From Anniella stebbinsi (lineage: Eukaryota; Chordata; Lepidosauria; Squamata; Anniellidae): 64,000 bases of DNA. The notes under the pieces were generated by a model that saw only the letters and a program-made list of their open reading frames with translations, had not been told where the DNA came from and searched no databases. This document shows, piece by piece, positions 1 through 10,730 of the stretch. The stretch covers positions 129,711,001-129,775,000 of the forward strand of contig JARDYH010000002.1 of the NCBI GenBank assembly GCA_029215795.1, read 5' to 3'. Each line of letters opens with the position of its first letter. Position 1 is the stretch's first letter. The translations under genes were made by a program, and so were the position numbers.

Positions 1-579
1 TGTGGAGGGGTGAGTGGGTTAATGGCGTGTGGTGAGTGGGTTAAAACACAAGCCCATAGAGGCAGGTGGCAAGAGTGACCAAAGCGGCGGCTGCCACTCT
101 GCTACAACTGGTGCAACTTGCAGAGGCTGCTGGGATAGAATTGGGAGGACTGAGGGAGGAGGGAGGATGGGGAGAGGGGCGGGGGCTGTGTCAGTCAAAT
201 GCTGGGTTGACTATTAGTCCATTCAATGCCAGCCCCAACCACCCACAGTTGTGTAGGAATATATTGTGTGGGGAGTACCCACAAAATAACCAACTGTGAG
301 TTGGCTACTCAACCCACCATTGGCTCAATTCGAATGACACAATAAACAACTGGTGTGGGGGAAACAATCGTCAGTTGTTTTGACTATTGTGTCATCCGAA
401 TGCTGCCATAGTCAACTCAGCGCTGATCCTCATCCACACCATAGTTGATTATTTATTACCATGTTGTGTGGGGAGTGCCCCCTAGGGTTAGCATGAGGGT
501 TAGGGTTAGTCAACCCACCATTGACTATCGTGTCGTCCGAATTGAGCCAATGACTAATGTGTTGTCCGAATGCAGCCAG
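1..579. repeat. Unclassified interspersed repeat with internal direct and inverted repeats
   Basis: Four variants of a GACTATTGTGTCATCCGAAT-like word occur here: inverted at about 318-346, direct at 381-402, 523-552 and 551-579. The inverted copy also carries the adjacent GGCTCAATTCG, so 318-346 can pair with 523-552. A second pair of direct repeats begins TGTGTGGGGAGT, near 266 and 463, and both run into CAACCCACCATTG. The segment ends where R4 LINE sequence begins near 580, so it looks like a foldback element inserted into that LINE; its other end lies before the window. No coding sequence is recognisable. Class unknown. Confidence 0.55.
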
Positions 580-2324
580 TGTCTATTATTATGTTCTTTG
601 CATCCTCTGCTGTTCTTTTTACATCCTTTTTGTTCTTCTGTGAGTATATTATATTGGGTGAGATGTGTTTCAATTTTCTGTGTGATTGTGGTGGTTATAA
701 TTTTGTAAAGTGTTGGAAGGCATGTTATAGGTCTGTAGTTAGCTGGGTTTTGGGTATCTGGAGTTTTTCGTTTAATGTAGGTTTTGCCTCCGTGTTAGGA
801 ATATAGGGAATAGGTGTGGGTTTTCTATGACTGTGTTGATAGCTTGAGTAAGGTATTTGTGTGTTGATGTAAGCTGTTTGTACAAGAAGTTTTGTATTTG
901 GTCCGGGCCAGGTGCTTTCCAGTTGTGTGTCCTTTGTATTGTTTCCTTCAGTTCCTCCAGAGTTATTGTATATTCTGTTTGCTGTGGTAGTTGTCTCTGT
1001 CTTTCTTCTTCTTGTCTTATCCAGTTTGTGCTTTCTTTGTGTTATACTGGTTCTGACCAGATATTTTTCCAGAATGTGGTTATTTCTTCTTTAGTTAGGG
1101 GTGTAATGTTGTTTTCTTTTTTTCTTGCTTATTCTTTGGTATAATAATTTCTCATTTCTTTTGGGTTTTTCTTTCATTTGATTCTTTGTATCTTCTTAGT
1201 CTCATGGTCTGGACTGCCAGTTTTTGTTTCAGTGTGTTGAGAGCTACTATTGCTGTTTCTTTATTGTTTGCTATGATGCCTCGGGTGTTTTTGAGGATGC
1301 TTTTCGTGCGATTTCCATTTATGTATTGTGTCATTCCTCCAGTATCCTTTCGTAGCTTTTCAATTTTGTTTTCAATTCTGATTTGCCATTTTGGTTTGGT
1401 TTCTAATCTTCTGTGTGTGTTGTTTGTGGGGAGTTCTTGTTTGTTACAGGTGAGGACTGCTGTAGCTGCTGCGTAGATGACTGTGTGTATTTCTTCTAGG
1501 TTGCTATCATTGTTAATGTATGTCGTGAGTTTACTATTCATTATGTTTATGAGTTTCCGCATGTCCTTGTTAAACTTTAGTCTAAGTAGTGGGTTTCTTT
1601 TCATTGGGTCAGTTTCTCTCCATTTTGTTAGATTTGTCTCAATTTGTTCCATCAGTTGCTGCTCTATGTTCATGTTTGTTGGTCGTTGTGTGTTTCGGGT
1701 TGTGCCATTGTCTGGGAGTCCTCTGGTGGAGTTGTTGTGTCTAGGGTTGCTGTTTCTTCTATGGATGTTCCTGTGCTTATTGCTGGTGCTTCTGTGCTTT
1801 TCATATTGGTGTTCTGTTGGGCTATTTCTTCTTTGATTTTGTGAAGTCCATGTTCTGTTAGCCTTTCGTTATTGATTATAACTCTTTTATCTATTAGTCT
1901 TTGTTCTGTTACAGTGTCCATTAGGTGGGGGTAGATTTCCATAAATAGTCTGTGAAGTTCTGTTCAGTATCCTGATGCTCTTGTTTCGAGTAGTGTACTT
2001 TTATAGTACCAACACATAACGTTACGGTTCATTTCATCTGACCAAGCTATGCGTTGCCATGGGTGTCCCACCTTGGTGGTTGTCTGTGGAACAGGCAAAA
2101 CACATCTGGGGGAGTTTGGGTGGTTGTGATTTTCCTTGTTCATTGCCTGTTCGTTTTCATTTTGGCCGACTGTTAGGTTCATGCAGCATTCTTGGCCTTG
2201 ACGCTGCCTGTTTGAGGCTTTTTTTCTTTTTTTCTTTTTTCTGGAACCATTTTTTCACACTAGCAGGGTCCGCGGGTATGCCATGCCCATGTAATCCCTT
2301 GTGGGATTACCCCTTGCGGGGTTG

Positions 2325-2327
<3 letters not shown>
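580..2327 (-). mobile_element. R4-clade (Dong-like) non-LTR retrotransposon, 5' portion
   Basis: Read on the minus strand, this is the 5' UTR, N-terminal region and beginning of the reverse transcriptase of an R4-clade LINE. The 5' end lies directly against a (TTA)n array at 2328. The copy is cut near 580 by the repeat filling the start of the window, so the catalytic half of the RT and the endonuclease are not here. A separate R4 3' part at 9725-10288 shows the other end of the same kind of element. R4/Dong elements lack an APE endonuclease and use a restriction-like nuclease after the RT. Confidence 0.75.
600..2182 (-). pseudogene. R4 LINE ORF, N-terminal and early RT region, frameshifted
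   Basis: The frame is broken into at least five pieces. 1964-2182 carries WSDEMNRNVMCWYYKSTLLE; 1670-1942 carries EIYPHLMDTVTEQRLIDKR; 1152-1673 holds a basic region with PKWQIRIENKIEKLRKD. These resemble the N-terminal part of vertebrate R4 proteins. Near 1140-840 another frame reads ITPLTKEEITTFWKNIWSEP followed by HNWKAPGPDQIQNFLYK, the opening motif of this RT clade. Near 740-600 a further frame reads YRPITCLPTLYKIITTTI, RT motif 2. In-frame stops and frameshifts make the copy non-functional. Confidence 0.72.

Positions 2328-2367
<40 letters not shown>
2328..2367. repeat. (TTA)n microsatellite abutting the R4 5' end
   Basis: About 13 perfect TTA units. The preceding GTTGTTG is transitional. 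It touches the 5' end of the minus-strand R4 element, consistent with insertion into a TAA-repeat target. Confidence 0.9.
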
Positions 2368-3399
2368 GTTGGTAAATGACAAGTTCTTTCCATCCCATAT
2401 ATAAAGACATTTGCAAATGTCGGCAAATTCTAATAAAAAATGAACCAAAATTCTCATAGAACTGCCCCAGCCAAATGTGATGGGGACAGCTACGCCCAGC
2501 ATGGGGAGGACCATGATATACCTGCCTGCTTTGTAGCTATTCTACTTGAGTAGCTTATCAGAAAAAAAGAAGAAGTATCCCCAATTTGGTACTACAAACA
2601 TAGTTGAAATAGACAGGGATTCCAGTTCACACTTTTAAGAGCTGAGTGCTTAAAACACTGGGCCTGGAAGGATGGATCTGCCAGTTTTGGTTTTTCCTGC
2701 ATTCATTTGTCTGTCCGTCTGTTTCTTTTAAATCTCAAGGGACATGTTTAGGGAAAAATCTGTGAATTTTGGTAAGTTATGATCAAACGAACTGAACAGA
2801 ATTCTCTAATGCAGTGCCGAAACTTTCTCCTATGAAAATTTTGACCATTCTCAGTCAATTTGATAGAAAAGAAATTGCTTTCAAAGAGAAATTCAAAGGA
2901 GTAGAAATTTCAGAGAAATCCTCATGGGTTCGGTTCAGGGTTCTTATATTTACCTTACTTATGAGATGGCTGAGGAGTGTGTATGAGTGTCCTGGCTGCC
3001 ATTGTACAATCATCTCTCTGACAACCTGTAGCCTCCTTGGCTTCCCACACTTTCCGCCCAGGGGAAGTCACCATGAATTCATTCCTCCCAGAGGGCCTTT
3101 TCAGATCAGGAAGTCCAGGCAGCCTGGGAGACTGTAGAACAATCGGGAGATGTGTAATAGAAAGAAAAATATAAACAGTACTGTCAGCTATCTGGCAGTG
3201 ATTAGTTAAGGTAAAAAACACCACCAACACACATTCAAAATGAATTATAAAATGCCCTGAGAATAAGGCCGATAAAATGGAATCCCCTTTCATGGGGAAA
3301 GAAAACTTTCAGGAAATTCCTGAGATTTTTCTTTTTTTTACCCCCTAGAAATAAAAGGGCACTTTCCAGAATTTTCTCCAAATTTTCTTCACCATTATT
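2368..3399. other. Gene-free stretch, nothing recognised
   Basis: No exon-like open frame, RNA gene or repeat that I can name. A-rich old sequence around 2820-2930 has the look of decayed repeat. Confidence 0.4.
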
Positions 3400-3720
3400 T
3401 GTTGTGGTGGCTGCATTCCCTCCCCTCAATGCCCTGGAGTGATGCTAGGTATATGAGGCAATGTGGAGGATGCAAAATGGGGGCCAGGCTGCCAACACAA
3501 TTGATGCTGTTGCCACTTGCAGGGGCAGTGTAAAAATAAAATCCCAAAACCCTTAAGAAAAAACAGAAAGAAGCTGTTCTACAACTCCTACCTGTGAGAA
3601 ATCGTTGGAAGATTTCTCCTCCCCCTGGAGAAATTCGGTGAAATTGTCCCCACAATTTCTCTACCCACAAATAGGGTGGAGAATTTTGAGAGGCCACTTA
3701 CTTGCACACTGCTCTAGAAT
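3400..3720 (+). repeat. Interspersed repeat family X, copy 1
   Basis: This segment is roughly 70% identical by eye to the reverse complement of 24040-24470. Shared landmarks are GCAAAATGGGGG.CAG.CTGCCA, TTGCCACTTGCAGGGG, the CTCC.CTGGAGA...GGTGAAATT stretch and CCCACAAATAGGGTGGAGAA. The family is not identified and no coding capacity is seen. Confidence 0.6.
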
Positions 3721-4936
3721 TATTGCCCATCCCAACTCATTGCCTACTTTTTTCCTCCTGTTAAGCCTACCTCTGCTTGTACATTATCCAGACTGTAACA
3801 GGACTTCGCACCAAACAATATGCTACACTGAAGCTGTGTGTTAGGAGCCCTTAACATGAATTTCATTTTGCAAAAGCAGCCATGTGTCCGGAGGGGGGGG
3901 ATTTTGGCGTGAAGAGAGGGGATCAACCTTCCCCCCAACCCATACCATGGCTCTGATCTAGATAGCCTCCTCCTGGAGTTGCTATTAGTCATGGGGAGGG
4001 GGGGTCTTAAAAATGGGGAATGAGCTGGATCAGGGCTTTAGCAGAGGGAGAAAGGATTAGACCAGCCTTCTTCAACCTTGTGCCTTCCAGATATCTGGGG
4101 CTAAAACTGTAAAGATCCAAATCACAGGCTCCCCAGTGTTACTTTTGCAAAAAAGAAAATTACATTGGGAGGTCAAAAGACATCAATGTAACATGTAGTT
4201 TGGCCCTGTGAGAGTTGGCCTTCACAAGTTTGGCATGACAAATACAAAGAGTCAACTGCTTAATCCCATTGCCCCCCCCCATTTCCTTCTCATCCCCCCA
4301 GCTCTTAAAACATATTGCAGGATTGCCTTTACCCATTAGGGAAGGGAGCAAAGAGGGAAGGAAGGCAACATTTGGGTTTGATTTGGGTTCAGCTGCAGAC
4401 CCAAGTTGAGTGGGACTGTAACTCTACTCCGAATCACCTTCCTTCCCTTTTCCCCAGCAAAGGTGAAGAATGCAACGGATCATTTTACGCTACGCAGCCT
4501 CGTCCGTTCTACCGCCGCGCCGATACTGTTCAGTCTTGGCTTCTTTCTTCACTACGTCTGAGCTGTTTTGACATGTTTATTTGTTTAATTTGTTTATTTT
4601 GACTAGCTCTGATTATAATTGGCAGCAAGGCGCAGAATTAACATCAGACAGTGTCTTCGACTTGTCGGTTACAATAATGCAAAAGGCATGCGAAGGCAAC
4701 TCTTCGCCGGAGAAGTGACAATCTTTAGAGCTCAGCCTAGCTGCACCTCTGCCAGGAGGAGAGAGGGGAAAGGGGGCAGGAGAACACAGAGGCAAAAAGA
4801 TGGCAGTATAATTTTGTCTGGAAAGCAAATGCAATGGAAAATATTTGACTTTTCAATAACATTGGGAATTTTAAAATTCCAAATAAAAGGGAGGGAAGGT
4901 TTGGGTTTTTTTGCATTGGACATAATCATCACATTT
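3721..4936. other. Gene-free stretch with one partial MITE end
   Basis: 4065-4110 (CAGCCTTCTTCAACCTTGTG...CCAGATATCTGG) looks like half of the reptile hAT MITE seen whole at 15018-15154. 4490-4700 is relatively CpG-containing and unplaced. No gene is recognised. Confidence 0.4.
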
Positions 4937-5230
4937 TATTTATTTATTTATTTATTGCATTTTTATACTGCCCAATAGCCGAAGCTGTCTGGGCAGTTTA
5001 CAAAAATTAAAACCATCAAAACCATTCAAAATATAAAACAACAACAGTATAAAAATACAATATAAGAACATAAGCAGGATAAAACTAAGCAGCAATGCAA
5101 AATTAATACCAATTTAAAATACAGATTTAAAACAGCAAAGTTAACATTTAAACTGATAAACTGTTAAAATACTGAGAAAATAAAAAGGTCTTCACCTGGC
5201 GTCTAAAATTTTCAAAATCAATGGCTGACA
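4937..5230 (-). mobile_element. L2-like LINE 3' end
   Basis: On the minus strand the sequence ends with the typical ...CTGCCCAGACAGCTTCGGCTATTGGGCAGTATAAAAATGCAATAAATAAATAAA tail (only part is diagnostic: TTCGGCTATTGGGCAGTAT). The upstream part is A/T-rich 3' UTR. Severely 5' truncated, no coding part. Confidence 0.6.
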
Positions 5231-5462
5231 CTTGATTAGTCATCTTAGCTGATTAATCAACTTCAACTCATGCAATTAGTCAATTCAGCACTTACATTTG
5301 CCTGCATGATCATATTCTGTAGCAAGAAGTGTACTTTGTTGGCATTGTATGTTTGTATTATGCATGCATGCATAATGCCCAGTTCATTAGGGGCACTTCT
5401 TTAAGTCCATCAAATTTCATTGATTGATCTTAATTGAATAAATCTTGTGTCCCTAGCAAAAA

Positions 5463-5563
5463 GTCATAGTTTTATATTATGTTTTATTGTGTTGCATTCT
5501 TTGGTTTTGATTTTTTTGTGAACTACCCAGAGAGCTTCAGCTATTGGGTGCATAGAAATGTAA
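5463..5563 (+). mobile_element. L2-like LINE 3' tail
   Basis: Plus-strand tail with GTGAACTACCCAGAGAGCTT, then CAGCTATTGGGTGCATAGAA, the same terminal motif as the copies at 8000 and 11225. Confidence 0.5.
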
Positions 5564-5877
5564 TTCCTCCTCTTCCTCCTCCTTAAGGTATAAAATGGAA
5601 AGGGAGAACATACCTGCTGGCCCTGCTACTTAAGTCCATTCATTCAGGAGAGCATCAGACAGAGGTGACTATACACATGCAATTGTATGCACACAGGCCC
5701 TCCACACTAGGAGGAACATTGACTTGGAAAACTTACACATGTCCTTTTCTAGAACTCCACTGAATATGCAGAGGTTAGAGGTGGGACCACAAGGTGAGCC
5801 ATAAGAAGTGGGTGAAGCCCCATGTCCCCCTCCTTGTAAATGCACAATCGGGAGGGCTGCCAACATCTAAACACCCA

Positions 5878-6070
5878 TAGGAACAAAAGAAGTTGTCTTA
5901 TACTGAGTCAGACCCTCGGTCCATCTAGCCCAGTATTGTAAACACTGATTGGCGGCAGCTCTCCAGGGTTTCAGGCCAGAGTTTTTCCAGCCTTACCTGG
6001 AGATGCCAGGTATTGAACCTGAAACCTTCAGCATGCAAAGCATGTGCTCTTACCACTGAGCTATGGCCCC
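5878..6070 (-). mobile_element. tRNA-Ala-derived SINE
   Basis: Read on the minus strand the head is a tRNA-like sequence: A box TAGCTCAGTGGTA (6051-6063), a CTTTGCATG anticodon-arm region and a B box GGTTCAATAC near 6011-6022. The layout and TGC anticodon resemble tRNA-Ala. A non-tRNA body follows, ending near GTCTGACTCAGTATAAGAC. A pol III-transcribed retroelement, not a functional tRNA gene. Confidence 0.75.
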
Positions 6071-6149
6071 AATTTGTTTAAGTTGAAAAGCAAGTGATCA
6101 ATTCTCAAGACAAATTTCAGGGTGCCATATTTGAAGAAGGAAATGGACA

Positions 6150-6575
6150 AACTGTCCAGATGAGGGTGACTGGGGTGGTCTGGAAAACAAGTCCTTTGGG
6201 GAACTGTTGAAAGAGCTGGGTCTATTTATCCTGGAGAAGATCGAGGAGGCACATGAGCGCTGTCTTCAAATTTCTGAAAGAGTGCCACACAGAAGATGGA
6301 ACAAGCTGCTCCAGAGGACCAGACTAGCACCAATAGGAGGAAATTGCAAGGAAGCAGATTTCAGCTAAATAAACTTCCTAGTGATAAGAGCTGTTCAATA
6401 GTGGAAGGTGATGGGCTTTCCTTCCTGGTGGAATTTAAACAGAGGATGGATGGCTGCCAGGGATGCTGTGGTTTCATCTTGTATTGCAGATCCTGCCTTG
6501 AGCAAGGGGTTGGACAAGATGACATTCAAGGCTATTTCCAATTCTATGATAATGAAAGATTGCAATATTTTAGAT
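6150..6575 (+). mobile_element. Old CR1 LINE 3' end
   Basis: Recognisable CR1 landmarks are in order: AGAGCTGGGTCTATTTATCC, then CTTCAAATTTCTGAAAGAGTG, AGGAAGCAGATTTC.GCT, ATGGCTGCCAGGGATGCTGT, ending GCAAGGGGTTGGACAAGATG and CAATTCTATGAT. The copy is more diverged than those at 10731 and 45846. Confidence 0.75.
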
Positions 6576-7316
6576 TGTATGCTCGTTGGGATCAAGGACT
6601 TATGTATGCCACCTGTGTTACTCTGTACAGTGCCATACATGCTTATGATGTGATATGAATAGTAATACTAATATGACTAATAATATGCATTTTCTTACAA
6701 GCCACCTAAACCTTCAATATGCTGCACATTTAACCTCTGATAGCAAATATCCCTGGAGATGGTGCAGAAATCATGTCATTACAGTAAAAAAACCTCTGCA
6801 TCCCTACTCTACAGTTGGAATCAGTTTATTTGTGGACTCTCAAATACATTGGCTCTTAAGCCAGACAGTTAAGACTCTTTAATGGGGATGTGAGATGGTG
6901 GTGAGAAGATACAGAGAAGAGGTTTATAACTGGTTGCAGATTTAGGGGGTTACATGCATGTTTTGCTCCAAATGAGGGTACTTCCTGCCCCAATCCACCC
7001 GCCACTCTGGGGTTGGAAGAAAAGGACACTTGGGCCTGTTCAGACGTCATGCAAACCCACCATGGATTGCTCAAAAACACAATCCCTGGGGGGCTGGCAT
7101 GTGATGTGGCAGGTGACCCCACCCTCACAATGGCTGAACAACCCAGGCATCCACAGCGGTTTCTGTGTCGTCTCACAGGAACTCCACAGGGTTTTTTAAC
7201 TTGTTCCAACAAAAAAAGGAAAAGAAAAGATGGTGACCATAGAGTCTGCCGGCAAGAGTGACAGCCACTTTCAGTGGCGCTCTTGCAGCCACGGGCTTTC
7301 TCTATGGTCAGTGGCC

Positions 7317-7320
<4 letters not shown>

Positions 7321-7350
<30 letters not shown>
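7321..7350. repeat. (ATT)n microsatellite
   Basis: Ten ATT units continuing into (TTTA)n to about 7376, which is the A-tail of the minus-strand LINE fragment beside it. Confidence 0.9.
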
Positions 7351-7440
7351 TATTTATTTATTTTTATTTATTTATTACATTTGTATACCGCCCCATAGCC
7401 GAAGCTCTCTGGGCGGTTTACATAGGATTAAAAACAAGGC
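7351..7440 (-). mobile_element. L2-like LINE 3' tail
   Basis: On the minus strand: GTAAACCGCCCAGAGAGCTT, CGGCTATGGGGCGGTATACA, then AATGTAATAAATAAATA. Very short, tail only. Confidence 0.65.
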
Positions 7441-7729
7441 ACCCATTTGGGGTGCAGAAGATGGTGGGATGCATGATTTAATCACGCGGAGGTATGGGAT
7501 ATACCTACAGAGGGGGAAGCAAGGTGTGTGATGTGGTTCCCATTGTTGTGGTTCTATTAATGCTTTCCTTTCCATAGTTCCCCTACCCATCCTTCCTCCA
7601 TGAGCGTGTGAATAGGGCCTTGGAATATTAATTCTGTTTTGCCAATGGAAAGACATGAGACAAAGGCGCATATGCAGAAGGAAGAAGGGCCATAGCTTTG
7701 CAAATGTAAGGTTCCATTTTCAGCCACCA

Positions 7730-7732
<3 letters not shown>

Positions 7733-7761
<29 letters not shown>
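7733..7761. repeat. (CT)n microsatellite
   Basis: About 14 CT units. Confidence 0.9.
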
Positions 7762-7765
<4 letters not shown>

Positions 7766-7999
7766 TGATCTAGGGATAGGGAAAAAATTACTTGGTTCTG
7801 AATTTTAACATAAATCATCCTCATTTACACTTCCTCGACTAATATGTGGATTGGAACACAGTTGACTTTCAGGTTGCACATTTCTCCAAAAGTGGCTCAG
7901 AAATTGCATACAAAAATTGGTATCTTAGAGAAAGATGCATACACAAATCTGTACAATTAGGGGAATGTTTTTTAGGCTTATAGGGTTTCAAGTTATCAT

Positions 8000-8150
8000 T
8001 ATGGTTTTAAATGTATTTGTATATTGTATGTTTTTGCAGTTTTAATTTTTGTGTATGTTTTTTAAAGTTTTAATCTTCTGTAAACTGCCCAGAGAGCTAC
8101 GGCTATGGGGCAGTATACAAATGCAATAAATAAATAAATAAATAAATAGT
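8000..8150 (+). mobile_element. L2-like LINE 3' tail
   Basis: AT-rich 3' UTR followed by GTAAACTGCCCAGAGAGCTA, CGGCTATGGGGCAGTATACA, then AATGCAATAAATAAATAA. Same subfamily as 7351 and 11225. Confidence 0.65.
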
Positions 8151-8740
8151 GAATTTTCAGGTACGGTTGTTTGTTTGTCCCAATTTGCAGGCCAATGCAG
8201 ATATAGAACATGACAGTCTACTTTTGAATGTATGCATGGGCCGGAAATAATTTAATTAATCAACGAATGAATTATGAAATGTTTGCCTGTTTTTCATAAT
8301 AAAATAATACCAAAACAGAGTACAACCAATAGAACATAAGAACATTGAAAGATTCAATAATTTCCAGTTTGGTCATTTACTGATTAATGTCTCTACCTTG
8401 GCCTAAATGGGCTTTGTAAGTCTCCCCCTCCATCCCGTCGCCAATCTTAAGCATCTTAGATGTTTGGCTTGCAGTCAGTTAACAGTGTTGCTATAAACAG
8501 ACGAAAAAAGCTACCAAAAATTCCCAAACCCATCCCACTGGCGGGGCGGGCTATTTTGATGTGATATCGCAGCCCATATGGTCCACAGCATCACACTTTT
8601 CATCAGCACCTAGGTAAACGGCGACACTAGCAAGGAACCCCTCCTTCTGTGCTTGCAGACAATGCAGCATGTGCCTGGGAAATCTGGGTGATTTTCCTCT
8701 GCTTCTCTGCCACATGTCCCATTCTGCTGAGCTGCAGATT

Positions 8741-8742
8741 CA

Positions 8743-8777
<35 letters not shown>

Positions 8778-8778
8778 C
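8741..8778. repeat. (CA)n microsatellite
   Basis: Nearly perfect CA repeat with one TA interruption. Confidence 0.9.
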
Positions 8779-9682
8779 ATCAGCACGATTCTCCATGCAC
8801 GTTCACTCCCTCCCCTTCGATTTTACCACCACGCCTCAATTCCCCTAAGTTGCAACCATTCTGGGTGCAAATATAGAACCAAAGAGGCAGGATCAGCTGC
8901 TACAATTTCACCCTTGTTTTAGAGCTGTCATCTACCTCCATAACTTCATCTGCCATTGCAAGGCAGAGGTGGGGTACCTGTGGGCTCAAATTCAGCTCTC
9001 CTTGGGTTGCAACCTGACCCTCTGGAACTCCCCAGACCATGCCCCCTTCCCCTGGCCACACCCCCTTTCCCCTCCAACCAGTTGTTTTTTGTTGGTTTCT
9101 CAGTTTTGTGCAGGTTCTCCTTACCCCAATCTTATAAGGCTTATTACTTGAGATCTACCAGACCGATTGCGCTTATTTTTGTTTTAAACTGGAGCTTGAA
9201 CAATATAGAAGTGCAGAAAATTTTGAAACTTTGAAAAAGTTTAAAGCTCAAGCTTTAATAACAATTAATTTCCTCTGCGCCAGACAGGCAGGGCAGCCCC
9301 CAGTGGGATGACAGATAGCTCAGCTCAGCCAATAGTGTGGTACAAAAGCGAGCCCTGGCCCAGCGGTGTAGTTTGGCTGTTGCCACCAGTGGGGGGGGGG
9401 GGTAGGGGATCAAGGTGGCTGTTCGGTGTGCACAAAGGAGAGGCCATGCTGCATGCAAATTTCAGAGGGGGATTCACAATGCAGGAGCCCCATTTGCATT
9501 ATTCACGAGCCCCTCTGTGATGAGAGGATTGAGGAGCAAAAAAGAAAAAAAAATCAGGAAAGGAATAGGACTACTAGGGTCCATGGCGACATGGGGTTTG
9601 CGCGAGCAATAAAAGGTTGAAAAGCCTCTCCTAAGGCTTAGTCACTGGCGGTAAGTGCTTGAAGCTAAAATATGCTGGGGTA

Positions 9683-9724
<42 letters not shown>
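9683..9724. repeat. (ATT)n microsatellite abutting the R4 3' end
   Basis: About 14 units. On the minus strand it follows the R4 end ...GAGAAAGAGAT as (AAT)n. Confidence 0.9.
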
Positions 9725-10288
9725 CTCTTTCTCGCTCGTGGCAGTTTTTCTAGACAGACACGATGGGCTTTGCTAAATCATGCTGTCTTTTATTGATTCA
9801 GGAATTTCCTGACGATTGAGCATGTTTTATTTATGACTGCTGTCTGGATGTTGGTGTGGATGTATTCTGGTAGGCCCAGTTTCTGAAGGTTTTCTGTATA
9901 TTGTTTTGATGCGATGCCGGTGACTGAGGTGACAAATGAGATAATTGCGACCTTTTCCTGTTGCCATAGTTCTTTGACTTCCATGGCTAGTGGTGTATAA
10001 TTGTCTCTCTTTTCTTCTTCCTTTCCAACGACATTTTTGTCGTACGGTATTGCTATGTTGATGAGGTATGTGTTTTTTTCTTTTTTGTCTATGACCATTA
10101 TGTCTGGTCGGTTGAGGGTATTGTCTTGTCGGTATGAATTGTTCTGTCCCAGTATGTTTTATAATCTGCATTTTCCAGGATTGTTTTGGGTGAATATGTA
10201 TAGTATGGTGTAGGTTGTTTGATAAGGTTGAATTTGTTGGCCAGTTGTTGGTGAATTATTTTTTGCTGTTGTATTGTGTCTGTCCATA
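9725..10288 (-). mobile_element. R4-clade (Dong-like) LINE, 3' portion
   Basis: Contains the endonuclease end of the R4 ORF and a short 3' UTR whose last bases run straight into (AAT)n. It is 5' truncated or interrupted near 10289, where a plus-strand L2-like fragment starts. With the 580-2327 copy it shows both ends of an R4 element lying against TAA-type repeats. Confidence 0.78.
9790..10280 (-). pseudogene. R4 restriction-like endonuclease domain, frameshifted
   Basis: One frame (about 10280-10105) reads ...PYYTYSPKTILENADYKTYW and then DRTIHTDKTIP. After a frameshift the next frame reads NRPDIMVIDKKEKNTYLINI, continuing AIPYDKNVVGKEEEKRDNY and ending LGLPEYIHTNIQTAVIN and IVRKFLNQ. RPD and the following I-x-D/N-x-A-x-P segment are the landmarks of the PD-(D/E)XK-type nuclease of early-branching LINEs. 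The usual second aspartate (IIDIA in relatives) is N here (LINIA), which alone could inactivate it. Confidence 0.75.
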
Positions 10289-10289
10289 T

Positions 10290-10560
10290 AGTTCCTATAA
10301 AGCCTTACACGGTTTGGGACCACAATATCTGATGGAATGTCTTTCCCACATGAACCTAGGCTCAACATCAAAGGTCCTCCTCTGGGTTCCTACTCCAAGG
10401 GAAGCTCGGAGGATGGCAACAAGGGAGAGGGCCTTCTCTGTGGTGGCCCCCCAATTGTGGAATGATCTCCCCGATGAGGCCTGCCTGGCGCCAACACTGT
10501 TATCTTTTCTGTGCCAGGTCAAAACATTTCTTTTCTCCCAGGCATTTTAACAGCTTAAGT
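10290..10560 (+). mobile_element. L2-like LINE, C-terminal RT-ORF fragment
   Basis: The plus-strand translation YKALHGLGPQYLMECLSHMN, then RRMATRERAFSVVAPQLWND and LPDEA.LAPTLLSF...KTFLF, is the characteristic end of L2/Rex1-like LINE ORF2 proteins. Frame mostly open, truncated at both sides. Confidence 0.7.
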
Positions 10561-10730
10561 TGAGGTTTAACGTGAATTGCACAACACGCTGATGGCAGAT
10601 AATCATCTCCACACCTATGCAGGGATATCAGTGAGGAGTGAAAGAGGATGGATTTCTAAGAATCTGGTGTGTGGGATCCACCATGGGCCTGCCTCCCCCA
10701 GGCCATGCAGAGTCCACAGACTTTTAGATT

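Larger units (their letters stand above)
7032..7619. mobile_element. Probable MITE with GGGCCTGTTCAGAC-type ends, interrupted
   Basis: The left end GGGCCTGTTCAGACGTCATG matches the left end of the element at 37692-37895. The right end, read in reverse, gives AGGCCCTATTCACACGCTCA. A LINE tail and an (ATT)n array at 7321-7440 sit inside it. Terminal duplications were not identified. Confidence 0.45.

Noticed and set aside
4480..4720. CpG-containing segment as a promoter or CpG island
   Set aside because: CpG density is only modest and no adjacent exon or transcription start signal is visible.
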